Assembly: GCA_903826865.1 (NCBI GenBank) | Contig: CAIKGD010000048.1 | Location: 1 to 64,000 of the forward strand | Direction of reading: 5' to 3' | DNA length: 64,000 bases | DNA from: an uncultured Verrucomicrobiota bacterium | GTDB taxonomy: Bacteria; Verrucomicrobiota; Kiritimatiellia; Kiritimatiellales; Tichowtungiaceae | In this document: one piece after another, positions 40,536 through 49,491 of the stretch | Numbering within the stretch: the first letter of the stretch is position 1 | Layout of the letters: every line of letters starts with the position of its first letter | Translations under genes and position numbers: made by a program | Notes under the pieces: generated by a model | What the model was told of the DNA's origin: nothing | Database searches by the model: none | What the model saw: only the letters and a program-made list of their open reading frames with translations

Positions 40536-40569
40536 TAAAAAAAGCGCTCCCTTCAGGGAACGCTTTTCT
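40536..40569. terminator. Bidirectional intrinsic terminator (tRNA-Leu and parvulin gene)
   Basis: AAAAAGCG and TCCC pair with GGGA and CGCTTTT around a TTCA loop (40536-40569). The A-run on the left and T-run on the right let it serve both the tRNA and the convergent gene ending at 40592. Confidence 0.85.
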
Positions 40570-40591
40570 GCTTTAAAGAAACGGAGCGGGG

Positions 40592-41728
40592 TTATTTAAC
40601 GGTTCCGGTTTTTGTTGCGGCATCGAGATCGGGCTTTTTGACTTCCACTGTAGCTTTTGCCTTGAGCTCTTCAATATAGGCCAGCAGAGCTTCCTGTTTT
40701 TTCTTGCCTGTCAGATAGTCCTGAAGCTGATCTTTTACGTCGGCCAGTGAGCGGACGCCGGCCTGATCGTGTTTGGTTGTCTTGATGAGATGATACCCGA
40801 ACTGGGTTTCAACCACATCGCCGATTTTTCCGATTTCCTGAGAGAAGGCAGCCGTTTCAAATTCCGGAACCATCTGTCCTCGGGCGAAAGTGCCGAGAGA
40901 ACCGCCTTGTTTTTTGCTGGGGCAGTCTGATTTTTCTCCGGCGATGGTTGCGAAGTCGCCGCCGGCGAGAATGTCAGCACGGATTTTCTCAATATCTTTC
41001 TTTTTCTGAGCCTTGGTGGCATCGGTATCTTCGGGGGTGAAGGCCAGCAGGATGTGACTGGCGCTTACAGATTCCGGAGTTTTGAACGAATCGGCATTTT
41101 CTTCGTAGAATTTGGCCACTTCAACAGCGGTGGCTTCCGGAATGTTGGCGGTTTTTTCTTCAACCAGCTTGCGAACCAGCATTTGTTTGCGCAGATCATT
41201 TTGCCATTCGCTGTAGTCGATTTTGTTTTCAGCCAGAGCGTCTTTAAGAGTTTTGCCTTCCGGCGCATTGGCCTCAATGGTCGCGATTTCTTTAGCCAGT
41301 TCCGCATCGCTGACAGCCAGACTCGATTTTGCAGCCGCTTTGGTGAGAAGAATATTAGCCACCAGTGTATCGGTTACGTTCTGGTATATCTGTCCGTACA
41401 TCTGGGAGAGCTGTTGCGGTGGAACCCGTTTGCTCATCTGCATGAGATTCATCTGTACGCCCTGCATGATTTCGCCATGGGTTATTTTTTCACCGTCAAC
41501 CGTCACAACTACGTCGTTGGTAGCAAGTGCCAGTGGATTAGGTTGCAGCGGCTGGTTGAACAGATCCGGAGCCTGCTGGGCAAGATCAATGGTTTCGCCG
41601 GCTGGCGTTTTTTGTGCGGTCTTTCCCGATACTTCTTTCGGTGTTTCTTTTGAGCATGCGGTGAATACAGCCAGTGCGGCGGCGGCGAAAAGACCGGCGG
41701 TTTTTGTTTTCTTGACGAGTGTGATCAT
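40592..41728 (-). CDS. Peptidyl-prolyl isomerase lipoprotein (SurA/PrsA parvulin type)
   Basis: The 378-residue protein has a lipoprotein signal ending in the lipobox FTAC (Cys25), a SurA-like helical N-domain (about residues 60-200), and a parvulin domain: SVSASHILLAF, the GGDFATIAGEKSDCPSKKQG region with GGSLGTFARGQMVPEFETAA, and VVETQFGYHLIKTT. It would sit in the periplasm, anchored by lipid, and help fold outer-membrane or secreted proteins. Followed by a bidirectional terminator. Confidence 0.92.
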   Translation of the reverse strand: MITLVKKTKTAGLFAAAALAVFTACSKETPKEVSGKTAQKTPAGETIDLAQQAPDLFNQPLQPNPLALATNDVVVTVDGEKITHGEIMQGVQMNLMQMSKRVPPQQLSQMYGQIYQNVTDTLVANILLTKAAAKSSLAVSDAELAKEIATIEANAPEGKTLKDALAENKIDYSEWQNDLRKQMLVRKLVEEKTANIPEATAVEVAKFYEENADSFKTPESVSASHILLAFTPEDTDATKAQKKKDIEKIRADILAGGDFATIAGEKSDCPSKKQGGSLGTFARGQMVPEFETAAFSQEIGKIGDVVETQFGYHLIKTTKHDQAGVRSLADVKDQLQDYLTGKKKQEALLAYIEELKAKATVEVKKPDLDAATKTGTVK

Positions 41729-41865
41729 GTTCAGAATTCTCCCTGTCTGATTGTTAATCCCTGTTGCCGCACAGCCCTAACAGGCGGCAAGGGCGGCATA
41801 TTTATATTTAAAGGGGTTTGTGTCAATCCATTCGCCTTTAAATTACATTACGGAGAATATTGACC

Positions 41866-42201
41866 ATGGAACCGACGGAACGTTCATTTAAATGTAATCA
41901 GTGCGGTACTTGCTGCCGCTGGTCAGGGCATGTCCTGCTCACGGAGACCGATATTACCCGGCTGGCCGCCGCCGCCGGGGTTACAGAAACGCAGTTTATT
42001 GAGTGCTATACGGCGCTTGCGGCTAATCGCAGTCAGCTGAGCCTGGCCGACGGGCCGGACGGAAGTTGCATACTGCTTGAAGGAGGCCGTTGTGCGCTTT
42101 ACGAAGCCCGTCCCGCCCAATGTCGCGACTTCCCGCATGGTTGGCGCGTTGATGGAGGTTGCCCCGCGCTCGAAGTGCTGGACAAAACCGGCGCAGTTTA
42201 A
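41866..42201 (+). CDS. YkgJ-family cysteine cluster protein
   Basis: The 111-residue protein starts with FKCNQCGTCCRWSGH and contains CILLEGGRCALYEARPAQCR followed by DFPHGW. The spaced cysteines (CxxCGxCC ... C ... RPxQCRxFP) define the YkgJ/UPF0153 zinc- or iron-chelate-like family. Function unknown. ATG 41866 is favoured over TTG 41860 because it lies at good distance from CGGAG. It precedes fabZ by 67 bp. Confidence 0.88.
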   Translation: MEPTERSFKCNQCGTCCRWSGHVLLTETDITRLAAAAGVTETQFIECYTALAANRSQLSLADGPDGSCILLEGGRCALYEARPAQCRDFPHGWRVDGGCPALEVLDKTGAV

Positions 42202-42268
42202 GCGTTGAAACGCCGGACGGTTTCCAAGATAATCACTTCCTTAAAGCCATAAAAAAGGAGCTCGTTTC

Positions 42269-42700
42269 ATGTCTGTTATAGAAGTGAATGATATTTTGAA
42301 AATTCTGCCGCACCGCTATCCCTTTATGCTTGTTGACCGCATTCTCGAATGCGAAGAGGGAAAACGGATTGTCGGCATAAAGAACCTGACTTTCAACGAG
42401 CCGTTTTTCCAAGGGCACTTCCCCGGCCAGCCGGTCATGCCCGGCGTGCTGCAGATGGAAGCTATGGCGCAGGTTTCAGGAATTCTGCTGAACAAAATGT
42501 TTGGCGCACAAGGCAAAATCTCTTACTTCGCGGCCATTGACAACGCCCGTTTCCGCCGGCCCGTTGTGCCCGGCGACCAGCTCCGCATGGAAATTAACAT
42601 CATCAATGCCAAGCCGCGCCTTTCTAAAGTGAATGCCAAAGCGTTTGTTGACGGGAAACTGGTTTCCGAAGCCGATCTCATGTTCAGCTCCGCCGGGTAA
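42269..42700 (+). CDS. fabZ: 3-hydroxyacyl-[acyl-carrier-protein] dehydratase FabZ
   Basis: FabZ dehydrates hydroxyacyl-ACP in fatty acid elongation. The 143-residue hotdog-fold protein shows ILPHRYPFMLVDRILE (with the catalytic His) and FFQGHFPGQPVMPGVLQMEA with the catalytic Glu. The AAGGAG site fits. It is followed after 4 bp by lpxA; both draw on hydroxyacyl-ACP, and this pairing is common in Gram-negatives because FabZ and LpxA set the balance between phospholipid and lipid A. Confidence 0.97.
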   Translation: MSVIEVNDILKILPHRYPFMLVDRILECEEGKRIVGIKNLTFNEPFFQGHFPGQPVMPGVLQMEAMAQVSGILLNKMFGAQGKISYFAAIDNARFRRPVVPGDQLRMEINIINAKPRLSKVNAKAFVDGKLVSEADLMFSSAG

Positions 42701-42704
42701 AAAT

Positions 42705-43478
42705 ATGAGCAATATTCATCCTACTGCAATCGTTGGCGAAGGAGCTGTGCTTGGCGCAGGTGTCAAACTGGGTCCTTACAGTGTGGTCGGCCCGGGAGTG
42801 AGAATCGGTGACGGCACAGAACTCATGGCCCACGCCGTTGTCGACGGCAATACCGTCATCGGGGCAGGGTGTGTTATTCATCCATTTGCCCGCGTTGGCG
42901 GACCTACGCAGGATCTGAAGTTCAAGGGCGGTGCGCCTGGCGTCATTGTGGGCGACAAAACCGTCATCCGTGAGTGCGTCACTATCAATGCGGGAACGAA
43001 CGACGGGGAAATGACCGAAGTCGGATCCGGCTGTCTGCTCATGGCCTACAGCCACATTGCTCACGCCTGTAAAATCGGCAACGGAGTTATTATCGCCAAC
43101 GGCACCCAGCTCGCCGGCGATGTCATCATCGAAGATTTTGCCATCATCGAAGGGCTTTGCGGTGTCGTCCAGTTCCGGCGTATCGGCAAAATGGCATTTT
43201 TGGGCGGCTATACCAAAGCTACAAAAGATGTACCGCCCTTTATGATTGCCGACGGACTTGACATTCAGGTTCGCGGTTTTAATAAAATAGGCATGGAACG
43301 CCGCGGCGTTTCTGAAGAATCGCGTGCCGCCATCAAAGAAGCCTACCGCATTCTCTACCGTCAGAAACTTCCTGTCGCCGAAGCGCTTGAACAAATGGAA
43401 AAGGAACTGCCTTCCACTCCGGAAGTGCAGCACCTGATCAGCTTTATCCGTACTTCTAAGACCGGAATTGTGCGCTAA
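42705..43478 (+). CDS. lpxA: UDP-N-acetylglucosamine acyltransferase LpxA
   Basis: LpxA catalyses the first step of lipid A synthesis, transferring a hydroxyacyl chain from ACP to UDP-GlcNAc. The 257-residue protein starts MSNIHPTAIVGEGAVLGAGV and has many left-handed beta-helix hexapeptides, the conserved segment VNAGTNDG-like TINAGTNDGEMTEVG, LLMAYSHIAHACKIGN (with the catalytic His region), and GFNKIGMERRGVS. The ATG at 42705 is the family start. Its presence shows that the organism makes lipid A. Confidence 0.97.
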   Translation: MSNIHPTAIVGEGAVLGAGVKLGPYSVVGPGVRIGDGTELMAHAVVDGNTVIGAGCVIHPFARVGGPTQDLKFKGGAPGVIVGDKTVIRECVTINAGTNDGEMTEVGSGCLLMAYSHIAHACKIGNGVIIANGTQLAGDVIIEDFAIIEGLCGVVQFRRIGKMAFLGGYTKATKDVPPFMIADGLDIQVRGFNKIGMERRGVSEESRAAIKEAYRILYRQKLPVAEALEQMEKELPSTPEVQHLISFIRTSKTGIVR

Positions 43479-43492
43479 GCGGAGTGCCGCAA

Positions 43493-45205
43493 ATGCAAAA
43501 CAGTCAACTCGCCAGTTTATTGCAACAGACCGGGCTCTTCGCGCCTGAACAGGTGGAAGGGCTGCTTCTCGCCGTTGCGGAAACCGGTGCTGGTTTCACC
43601 GATGTTGTGGTTGAAAAGACCGGCATAAAAGAAGAGTTGTTTCTTGAGAAACTGGCGGTTGCTATGAACCTGCCTTTCATGCGCCTCGCCAAGGTCGAGA
43701 TTGCTCCGGAACTGCTTGTCAAAGTTCCTCCCAAAGCTGTCTTTCAATACAACATCATGCCTGTTGCTGAAGAAAACGGCACCTTGCGTATTGCCACCGC
43801 CAACCCATTGCAGCCCGGCTTGATTGATGCTATGCGCCTCGTTACTGGTGGACGCATCAAGCTTGCGCTCAGTCCGTCATCCGACATTGAGTCTGCGGCG
43901 AAACGACTCTACGGTGTCGGTGCCGAAACTCTTGACCGCATGATGCAGGACGATGACCGCATCAACCTCGACGAAGAGGGGCTTTTTAAGCAGGACTTGA
44001 GCGATCTCGATCAGGAAGCCTCTGTGGTCAAATTCGTTAACCAGATTATCTGGGAAGCACACGAGAATCGCGCCACTGATATTCATATTGAACCGATGGA
44101 AGTGGATCTTCGCATCCGTTACCGCATCGATGGCGTTCTGCTTCAGACGCCTGTGCCTGCTACGCTCAAACGCTTTCAATCCTCCATCATTTCCCGCATT
44201 AAAGTCATGGCTAACATGGACATTGCCGAAAAACGTCTTCCGCAGGACGGCCGTATCAGCTTGCGCATTCAGGGTGAGGAAATCGATGTCCGCGTATCTA
44301 CTATGCCGACGGTTTACGGCGAAAGCGTCAGCCTCCGTCTGCTCTTGCGCGGCAGCGGTATGATCGGTATGGATCAGCTTGGCTTGAGCTCTGGAGACGA
44401 AAAAATCCTTAAACGAATGATCACCCGTCCGCACGGCATTCTGCTCTGTACCGGTCCCACCGGCTCCGGTAAATCGACTTCACTTTATGCCTGGCTCCAT
44501 ACCATTAATTCGGTTGATATCCGGATCATGTCGGCAGAAGACCCGATCGAGTACGAAATGGCCGGTGTCAATCAGGTGCAGATGAAGCCGGAAATCGGCC
44601 TGACCTTCGCCCACGCCTTGCGTACTTTCCTTCGTCAGGATCCTGACGTCATCATGGTGGGGGAAATCCGCGACCGGGAAACCGCCGAAATCGCTATTCG
44701 CGCTGCACTTACCGGTCACCTTGTTTTCAGTACGCTTCACACCAACGATTCCGCTGCCAGTATCAACCGCCTGCTCGACATGGGCATTGAGCCGTTTCTG
44801 GTGGCGTCAGCGGTGGAAGGTATTGTTGCGCAACGTCTTATCCGCCGACTTTGTCCTTCCTGCCGCAAACCGCTTGAGCTGGATGAAGCTAAAATAGAAT
44901 TGCTGCGCAAAGAAGGCTTCCCGGTCGAAGAACTTGCCACCCATACGGTCTACGAACCGATCGGGTGTGATGCCTGCCGCGGCTCCGGCTTCAAAGGCCG
45001 TACCGGCATCTACGAAATTCTAACCGTGGACGACCACATCCGCCCGCTTATCATCGACCGTTCCGCCTCCAGTGAAATCAAACGCGAAGCCATGCGTCAC
45101 GGATTGCACACACTCCGCGACGACGGCTGGCGGAAGGTTCTGGACGGCGTTACCACCGTCGAAGAAATCCTCCGCGTCAGTGAAGAAGACGAAGAAGAGG
45201 GGTGA
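43493..45205 (+). CDS. GspE/PulE/PilB-family secretion or pilus assembly ATPase
   Basis: The 570-residue protein has a MshEN-type N-domain, then the type II/IV ATPase core: ATDIHIEPMEVDLRIRYRID, Walker A CTGPTGSGKSTSLYAW, Asp box RIMSAEDPIEYEM, Walker B DPDVIMVGEIRDRETAEIAI, and a tetracysteine zinc site (CPSCRKPLEL ... CDACRGSGFKGRTGIYEI). It powers pseudopilus or pilus assembly at the inner membrane. ATG 43493 is preferred over GTG 43484 because GGAG lies 9 bp ahead. No other secretion genes are nearby, so whether it is GspE or PilB is open. Confidence 0.92.
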   Translation: MQNSQLASLLQQTGLFAPEQVEGLLLAVAETGAGFTDVVVEKTGIKEELFLEKLAVAMNLPFMRLAKVEIAPELLVKVPPKAVFQYNIMPVAEENGTLRIATANPLQPGLIDAMRLVTGGRIKLALSPSSDIESAAKRLYGVGAETLDRMMQDDDRINLDEEGLFKQDLSDLDQEASVVKFVNQIIWEAHENRATDIHIEPMEVDLRIRYRIDGVLLQTPVPATLKRFQSSIISRIKVMANMDIAEKRLPQDGRISLRIQGEEIDVRVSTMPTVYGESVSLRLLLRGSGMIGMDQLGLSSGDEKILKRMITRPHGILLCTGPTGSGKSTSLYAWLHTINSVDIRIMSAEDPIEYEMAGVNQVQMKPEIGLTFAHALRTFLRQDPDVIMVGEIRDRETAEIAIRAALTGHLVFSTLHTNDSAASINRLLDMGIEPFLVASAVEGIVAQRLIRRLCPSCRKPLELDEAKIELLRKEGFPVEELATHTVYEPIGCDACRGSGFKGRTGIYEILTVDDHIRPLIIDRSASSEIKREAMRHGLHTLRDDGWRKVLDGVTTVEEILRVSEEDEEEG

Positions 45206-45237
45206 GAATCCTTCTGCGGGAAGCGGCACCAAAAAGT

Positions 45238-45252
45238 TTCCAAACTTTGGAA
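45238..45252. repeat. TTCCAA-N3-TTGGAA palindrome copy
   Basis: TTCCAA-ACT-TTGGAA, a perfect-arm member, 35 bp upstream of the glycosyltransferase start. Confidence 0.65.
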
Positions 45253-45286
45253 AAAAGATTCGGAAAACTGTCTGCGGCAAGGCAAG

Positions 45287-46924
45287 ATGTGCTCCATCAT
45301 GAAACGAGCCACATGGGTTTCCATCACCGTTGCCGCGGTTGTGCTGAGTGTAGTGCTTAGTGCAGCCAATCTTTTTATGGGCAGCCTGAATCAGGACGAA
45401 GGCTGGTACCTTTACGCCGCGAAGCAGATTACCGAAGGCAGAGTGCTCTACCGCGACTTCATGTTCACGCAAGGTCCGGCGCTTCCGTATGTTTACGGCG
45501 TTCTGTTTCCGGTCATTGAGCAATTCGGCGTCGCGGGCGGGCGGCTGATCACTGCGCTGTTCGGTCTGGCCGCCGCCGGCTGCGCGGCCTGGCTGGCCGC
45601 GCGTACTGTTTCGTCGAAGGCCTGGAAAGCGGCGGCACTGTTCGCCTTCATTCTGGCCGGCGTGAACGTCTATCAGAGTTACTTTACCGTGATTGTAAAA
45701 ACCTACGCACTCTGTGCCTTTTTCCTGACCGCCGGCTTTGTAGCATTGAGCTATACCGGTGGACGGCGCGGCGCAACGGCAGCCTTTTGGGGTGGATTCC
45801 TGCTGGCGCTGGCGGCCTGCACGCGCCTTTCAGCGGGGATTGCGCTGCCGGTGGCAGGACTCTGGCTCATCTGGAATCGGAAAAAAGTTTTCCCACTTTC
45901 GTGGATCGCATTCGGACTTGGCGGCGGTTTTATTCTGCTTCTCGGGCTGGGCACGTTCTTTCTGCTCGCTCCGGAGAACACGGAATTTGCGCTGTTCGGT
46001 TACCACGCAGGACGTTCGCCCGGCAGCCTTGTACAACTGCTGGCGCTGAAAGCCGGATTTATTTCGCGCTCTGTGCAGGCCTATTTTGTTTTTTTCTCCG
46101 GACTGCTGCTGACCTTCGCATTGAAGCGGCTCAATTGGCCGGTGCGTGAACGAGGCTTTGAAGAGATGACGCTCGACAGCCGCCCGAAACTGATCGAAAT
46201 GATGCGCGAGGCCAACGCTCCGCGTTCACCTTTTGAACGCAGTTTCATTTCGCTGCTCTGGTTTTCCGGCGCGATGATCACGCTGGTGCATTTTCTGGCT
46301 CCGTTTCCGTACGACGATTACCAGGTCATCGTTTTTCCGCTGCTGGCCGCTGCGCTGGCGGTGACGCTGGCGCCGCACTGTCCGGAAAAGCAGCAGTTGC
46401 GGGCGGTGTTTGCCGTTCTGCTGATATGCACCGCCGCAGCATTTTCTTCGCCGCTGAATCAGGACTGGCTGATTCGCGGACGCGACCGTATCTGGTGGAA
46501 ATTCAAAGAAACACCCGACTTGGCCGCTTTGCAGAAGGCGGGCGCTGAAATTCGCAAAAAGCTTGGCACAGACAGTCTTTTGCTGACCCAGGACACCTAT
46601 TTGGCGATTGAAGCAAACGCCCGCGTGCCGCACGGCATGGAAATGGGGTCTTTCTGTTATTATCCCGACATGCCGCGCGAACAGGCAGAAAAACTGAACC
46701 TGCTCAACGAGGCGAAGCTGACCGGAATTTTAATGCAGGCGCGTGAATCGGTTGCGGCATTCAGCGGCTACGGGCTGACAATCCGCTCGCCGGAGATCGC
46801 GGAGCTTTCTTCTGGTGAGCGGAAGAAGCTTCGCGATGTGCTTGAAACCTCCTATAGAAAAACAGCGGAAATTCAAAACTTCGGACAGGCGTACACGACG
46901 CTAGAGATTTTCGAGCGCAGATGA
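45287..46924 (+). CDS. Multi-pass membrane glycosyltransferase, family 39 (PMT/ArnT) type
   Basis: The 545-residue protein has about 10-12 hydrophobic helices. The first periplasmic loop begins NQDEGWYLYAAKQITEGRVL, where the Asp-Glu pair resembles the catalytic acidic motif of GT-C enzymes (PMT, ArnT). The C-terminal part is soluble. It probably transfers a sugar from a polyprenyl-phosphate donor to a lipid or protein on the periplasmic side. It overlaps the next gene (GT2) by ATGA; a GT2 of this kind could make the polyprenyl-phosphate sugar, giving a two-step pathway. The acceptor is unknown. Confidence 0.75.
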   Translation: MCSIMKRATWVSITVAAVVLSVVLSAANLFMGSLNQDEGWYLYAAKQITEGRVLYRDFMFTQGPALPYVYGVLFPVIEQFGVAGGRLITALFGLAAAGCAAWLAARTVSSKAWKAAALFAFILAGVNVYQSYFTVIVKTYALCAFFLTAGFVALSYTGGRRGATAAFWGGFLLALAACTRLSAGIALPVAGLWLIWNRKKVFPLSWIAFGLGGGFILLLGLGTFFLLAPENTEFALFGYHAGRSPGSLVQLLALKAGFISRSVQAYFVFFSGLLLTFALKRLNWPVRERGFEEMTLDSRPKLIEMMREANAPRSPFERSFISLLWFSGAMITLVHFLAPFPYDDYQVIVFPLLAAALAVTLAPHCPEKQQLRAVFAVLLICTAAAFSSPLNQDWLIRGRDRIWWKFKETPDLAALQKAGAEIRKKLGTDSLLLTQDTYLAIEANARVPHGMEMGSFCYYPDMPREQAEKLNLLNEAKLTGILMQARESVAAFSGYGLTIRSPEIAELSSGERKKLRDVLETSYRKTAEIQNFGQAYTTLEIFERR

Positions 46925-47685
46925 AACTTTCCATCGTCATTCCGGCCCATAACGAAGAGTACCGGCTGCCGCCGATGCTGGAAGCCTATGCCGGATATTT
47001 TGCGGAAAAGTACGGCAGCGAGGTCGAACTGATCGTGGTTCCCAATTTTTGCAGCGACCGCACGGCCGAAGTGGCACGCGGCATTAGCGTGTGCTATCCG
47101 CAGATAAAGGTTGTTGAAGAGCTGAAACGCGTCGGTAAAGGCGGGGCGGTGATGCTTGGCGCGCAGAGCGCCGAGGGCGATCTGATCGGCTTTGTGGATG
47201 CAGACGGTGCGACTCCTCCCGAAGCATTCGATGATCTGGTTCAGAAAATCAGCCTCAACGGCTGCATAATCGCTTCACGATGGATGAAGGAATCGGAAGT
47301 AAGTCCGAAACAGCCGCTTTCACGCCGTATAGCGTCGCGCTGTTTTAACGGCCTGGTTCGGTTGCTGTTCGGACTGAAACTGACGGATACCCAGTGCGGA
47401 GCCAAGCTGTTCCGTCGCGAGGTGATTTTGCCGGTGTTACGCAACCTCGGTGTGACAAATTGGGCGTTTGACGTGGATATGCTGTTTCAGACCCGTCGGC
47501 TCGGTGCGTCTATTCGCGAGATTCCGACGGTCTGGCATGATGTCACTGGATCCAAGCTTGAGGTAGGCCGCGCTTCGCTGAACATGTCTGTGGCACTGAT
47601 ACGGTTGCGGATGTTTTATTCACCGTTGCGCTTCATGATACCGATTCTTGGGCGGGCGGCCGAACGGTTGTTGCGTTATTCATAA
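46921..47685 (+). CDS. Glycosyltransferase family 2, polyprenyl/dolichyl-phosphate sugar synthase-like
   Basis: The 254-residue protein starts MKLSIVIPAHNEEYRLPPML with the GT2 nucleotide-sugar fold; FVDADGATPPEAFDDL carries the DxD-like motif and DTQCGAKLFRREVI the acceptor region typical of dolichyl-phosphate glucose/mannose synthases. It is probably cytoplasmic on the membrane and supplies the lipid-linked donor for the overlapping upstream membrane glycosyltransferase. Confidence 0.87.
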   Translation: MKLSIVIPAHNEEYRLPPMLEAYAGYFAEKYGSEVELIVVPNFCSDRTAEVARGISVCYPQIKVVEELKRVGKGGAVMLGAQSAEGDLIGFVDADGATPPEAFDDLVQKISLNGCIIASRWMKESEVSPKQPLSRRIASRCFNGLVRLLFGLKLTDTQCGAKLFRREVILPVLRNLGVTNWAFDVDMLFQTRRLGASIREIPTVWHDVTGSKLEVGRASLNMSVALIRLRMFYSPLRFMIPILGRAAERLLRYS

Positions 47686-47690
47686 AAAAA

Positions 47691-47714
47691 ACAGCGCACC
47701 CGAAGGTGCGCTGT
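47691..47714 (-). terminator. Intrinsic terminator of the RRM protein gene
   Basis: ACAGCGCACC, loop CGAA, GGTGCGCTGT; on the minus strand the stem is followed by eight T, so it ends transcription of the gene at 47738-48079. Confidence 0.9.
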
Positions 47715-47737
47715 CTTACGATATGAATCGCTGCTGT

Positions 47738-48079
47738 TTACCAGCGGGATTCACGGCGTTCGCCACGGTCGCCGCCGCCGAAGCCGCGTCCGCCGCCGCC
47801 GCCGCCACCACCACCGCCGCTACGACGTTCGCCAGCCGGTTTAGGCTGGGATTCGTTCACGCGGATTGCGCGACTCATGAAATCGGAGCCATTCAAAGCA
47901 TCGATTGCAGCTTGTCCTTCGGCTTTATCAGGCATTTCGACGAAGCCGAAGCCTTTTGAGCGTCCCGACATACGGTCGAGAATGACGCGGGCCGATGTGA
48001 CCTTACCATGCTGCTCAAAGAGTTCCTGCAGGTCAGGGTCTGTTGCCGTATACGGCAGATTTCCTACGTAGATATCCAT
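47738..48079 (-). CDS. RRM-type RNA-binding protein with glycine-rich tail
   Basis: The 113-residue protein has one RNA recognition motif: RNP2 IYVGNLPY and RNP1 SKGFGFVEM, then a Gly/Arg-rich tail (about residues 85-113, RRSGGGGGGGGGGRGFGGGD). Such small proteins are common in cyanobacteria and PVC bacteria and are often cold-induced; they act as RNA chaperones or localisation factors. The ATG at 48079 is chosen since GGAGAAAG lies at ribosome-binding distance; an ATG at 48094 lacks such a site. Confidence 0.93.
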   Translation of the reverse strand: MDIYVGNLPYTATDPDLQELFEQHGKVTSARVILDRMSGRSKGFGFVEMPDKAEGQAAIDALNGSDFMSRAIRVNESQPKPAGERRSGGGGGGGGGGRGFGGGDRGERRESRW

Positions 48080-48225
48080 CTGTTCTTTCTCCATGTGTCA
48101 TACTATACATTATTTCACAACCAATTCCCGACCCATGACACAAGGCCTCGAACCGATGCATCATCCCTTTGGATGAATTGCAACCGGGAAGATGCCACAA
48201 CTGCTGAAAAAAGGGAAATGTTATT

Positions 48226-49029
48226 TTATAATGGTTTCGAGGGCAGAGGTTCTTTGGCTTTTTTGATGACGTTCGTATAGAGCGACTCGGCTCCGGCAGG
48301 AGGCGAGCTGATCTTTCTTTCGCCGCGCACAGGGTCTGGAACCGGCTTGGCCGGCGAGTAAAGATAGGCTTCTAAATTGTCAGCTCTCGGCAGGCCGAAC
48401 ATTGGAAAATCAATGCCGGAGGCCAGTTCGACCGGTAAAGTTTCATATTTTTCAGGCAGCAGGATTTGAGGCGTGGGCAGGTGAACGGGTGAATATGCCT
48501 GAGGCAGAGTGGCCTGAGGATACATTGAAACTGAATAAACACGGGTTTGGCTTGTGCGGGTTGATGTTCTGCCGGTGCGCAGTGAACGCTGGGCTGTGCG
48601 GGTCGCTATGCTGCCGGAGCGCAGTGCGTTGCGGGAGAGTCCGGCTACGGGTTTTTCCGGTTCATCCAGACGGCCTGCTGTTACCTCGACCGTCTTAATT
48701 TCAGAAAGCTTTGCAGCAGGGGAGATTTCCTGTTTCGACCCATCCCTGGCGGAGTCAACGATTCCTGCTTGTATTTCCTGCTGATCCTTACGTCTTTGCT
48801 CCGAGGTCTGGCGGAAGGCTTTATCTTCATCACGTTCCGCTGCCGGTTGTGCCGTAAACCCGCGCTTAGCAATGTAGCTGGCGTCAATTTTTGACGGATC
48901 GAGCAGGTTGAATACAAACACCACGACGGCGAGATAAATCATCATATTAGTGAGCATCACGAAGGCGCACCCGCTTTGGAGCGGCGAAAACGGCCCCTGC
49001 TGCTCATTCTTCTGTAAATTCTCCGTCAT
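48226..49029 (-). CDS. Membrane-anchored protein of unknown function
   Basis: No family is recognised. The 267-residue protein has a short cytoplasmic start, one transmembrane helix (about residues 19-43, AFVMLTNMMIYLAVVVFVFN), and a long hydrophilic region rich in Arg/Thr/Ser and Pro with no clear fold. Residues 130-165 hold repeats of RT/RS pairs (ATRTAQRSLRTGRTSTRTSQ). It may be a structural or scaffold protein facing the periplasm. It precedes the DUF6941/decarboxylase operon on the same strand but in reverse order (it is downstream). Confidence 0.6.
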   Translation of the reverse strand: MTENLQKNEQQGPFSPLQSGCAFVMLTNMMIYLAVVVFVFNLLDPSKIDASYIAKRGFTAQPAAERDEDKAFRQTSEQRRKDQQEIQAGIVDSARDGSKQEISPAAKLSEIKTVEVTAGRLDEPEKPVAGLSRNALRSGSIATRTAQRSLRTGRTSTRTSQTRVYSVSMYPQATLPQAYSPVHLPTPQILLPEKYETLPVELASGIDFPMFGLPRADNLEAYLYSPAKPVPDPVRGERKISSPPAGAESLYTNVIKKAKEPLPSKPL

Positions 49030-49113
49030 AGTGACCTGAGGCTCCCTATCCGAATTTGAAGCGCATTTAAAGCATAGCCGCTATTCCGTAAAAAGCAAAT
49101 ATTACAGCTCAAT

Positions 49114-49491
49114 TCAGTTTACACGCAGGGGATAGCGTATTTTCAGGTCGCCTTCGAGCAGGATCTCCACCCAATAGGTACCCGCGCTCGGAAAAGTGAT
49201 ATTGATAAACACTTCAACGCTGGTGGCGGCGGCCTCCGGCGAGAGCAGTTGCACCTGTACATCCTGACCTTCCGCAAGGACGGTTTTTTGGTCAGGATGT
49301 ACAATCCGTGAGCGCTGTGTAAAGGTTCCCTCACCGCTGCACCAGCGGGTGACAAGGCACATTTTGGCGAAAGCGACCGGCAGACGCTCGGCGTGAATGG
49401 CGTCGAAAAGGCCGATGAGCATAAATTTGCCGTTACGCTCCTGGCGGACGTCATCGCAAATCAGACTGGACTGGAGATCGGGAATCATCAT
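49114..49491 (-). CDS. DUF6941-like protein
   Basis: The 125-residue protein begins MMIPDLQSSLICDDVRQERN and contains GKFMLIGLFDAIHAERLPVA and FPSAGTYWVEILLEGDLKIR. The pattern 'CDDVRxExNGKxxxIGxF' fits the DUF6941 family as I recall it; function unknown, all-beta fold likely. It overlaps the upstream decarboxylase gene by 4 bp (stop/start at 49488-49491), so it is the third gene of that operon. Confidence 0.7.
   Translation of the reverse strand: MMIPDLQSSLICDDVRQERNGKFMLIGLFDAIHAERLPVAFAKMCLVTRWCSGEGTFTQRSRIVHPDQKTVLAEGQDVQVQLLSPEAAATSVEVFINITFPSAGTYWVEILLEGDLKIRYPLRVN

Noticed and set aside
47750-47830. GC-rich simple repeat near 47.8 kb as a separate element
   Set aside because: It encodes the glycine-rich tail of the RRM protein and needs no other explanation.
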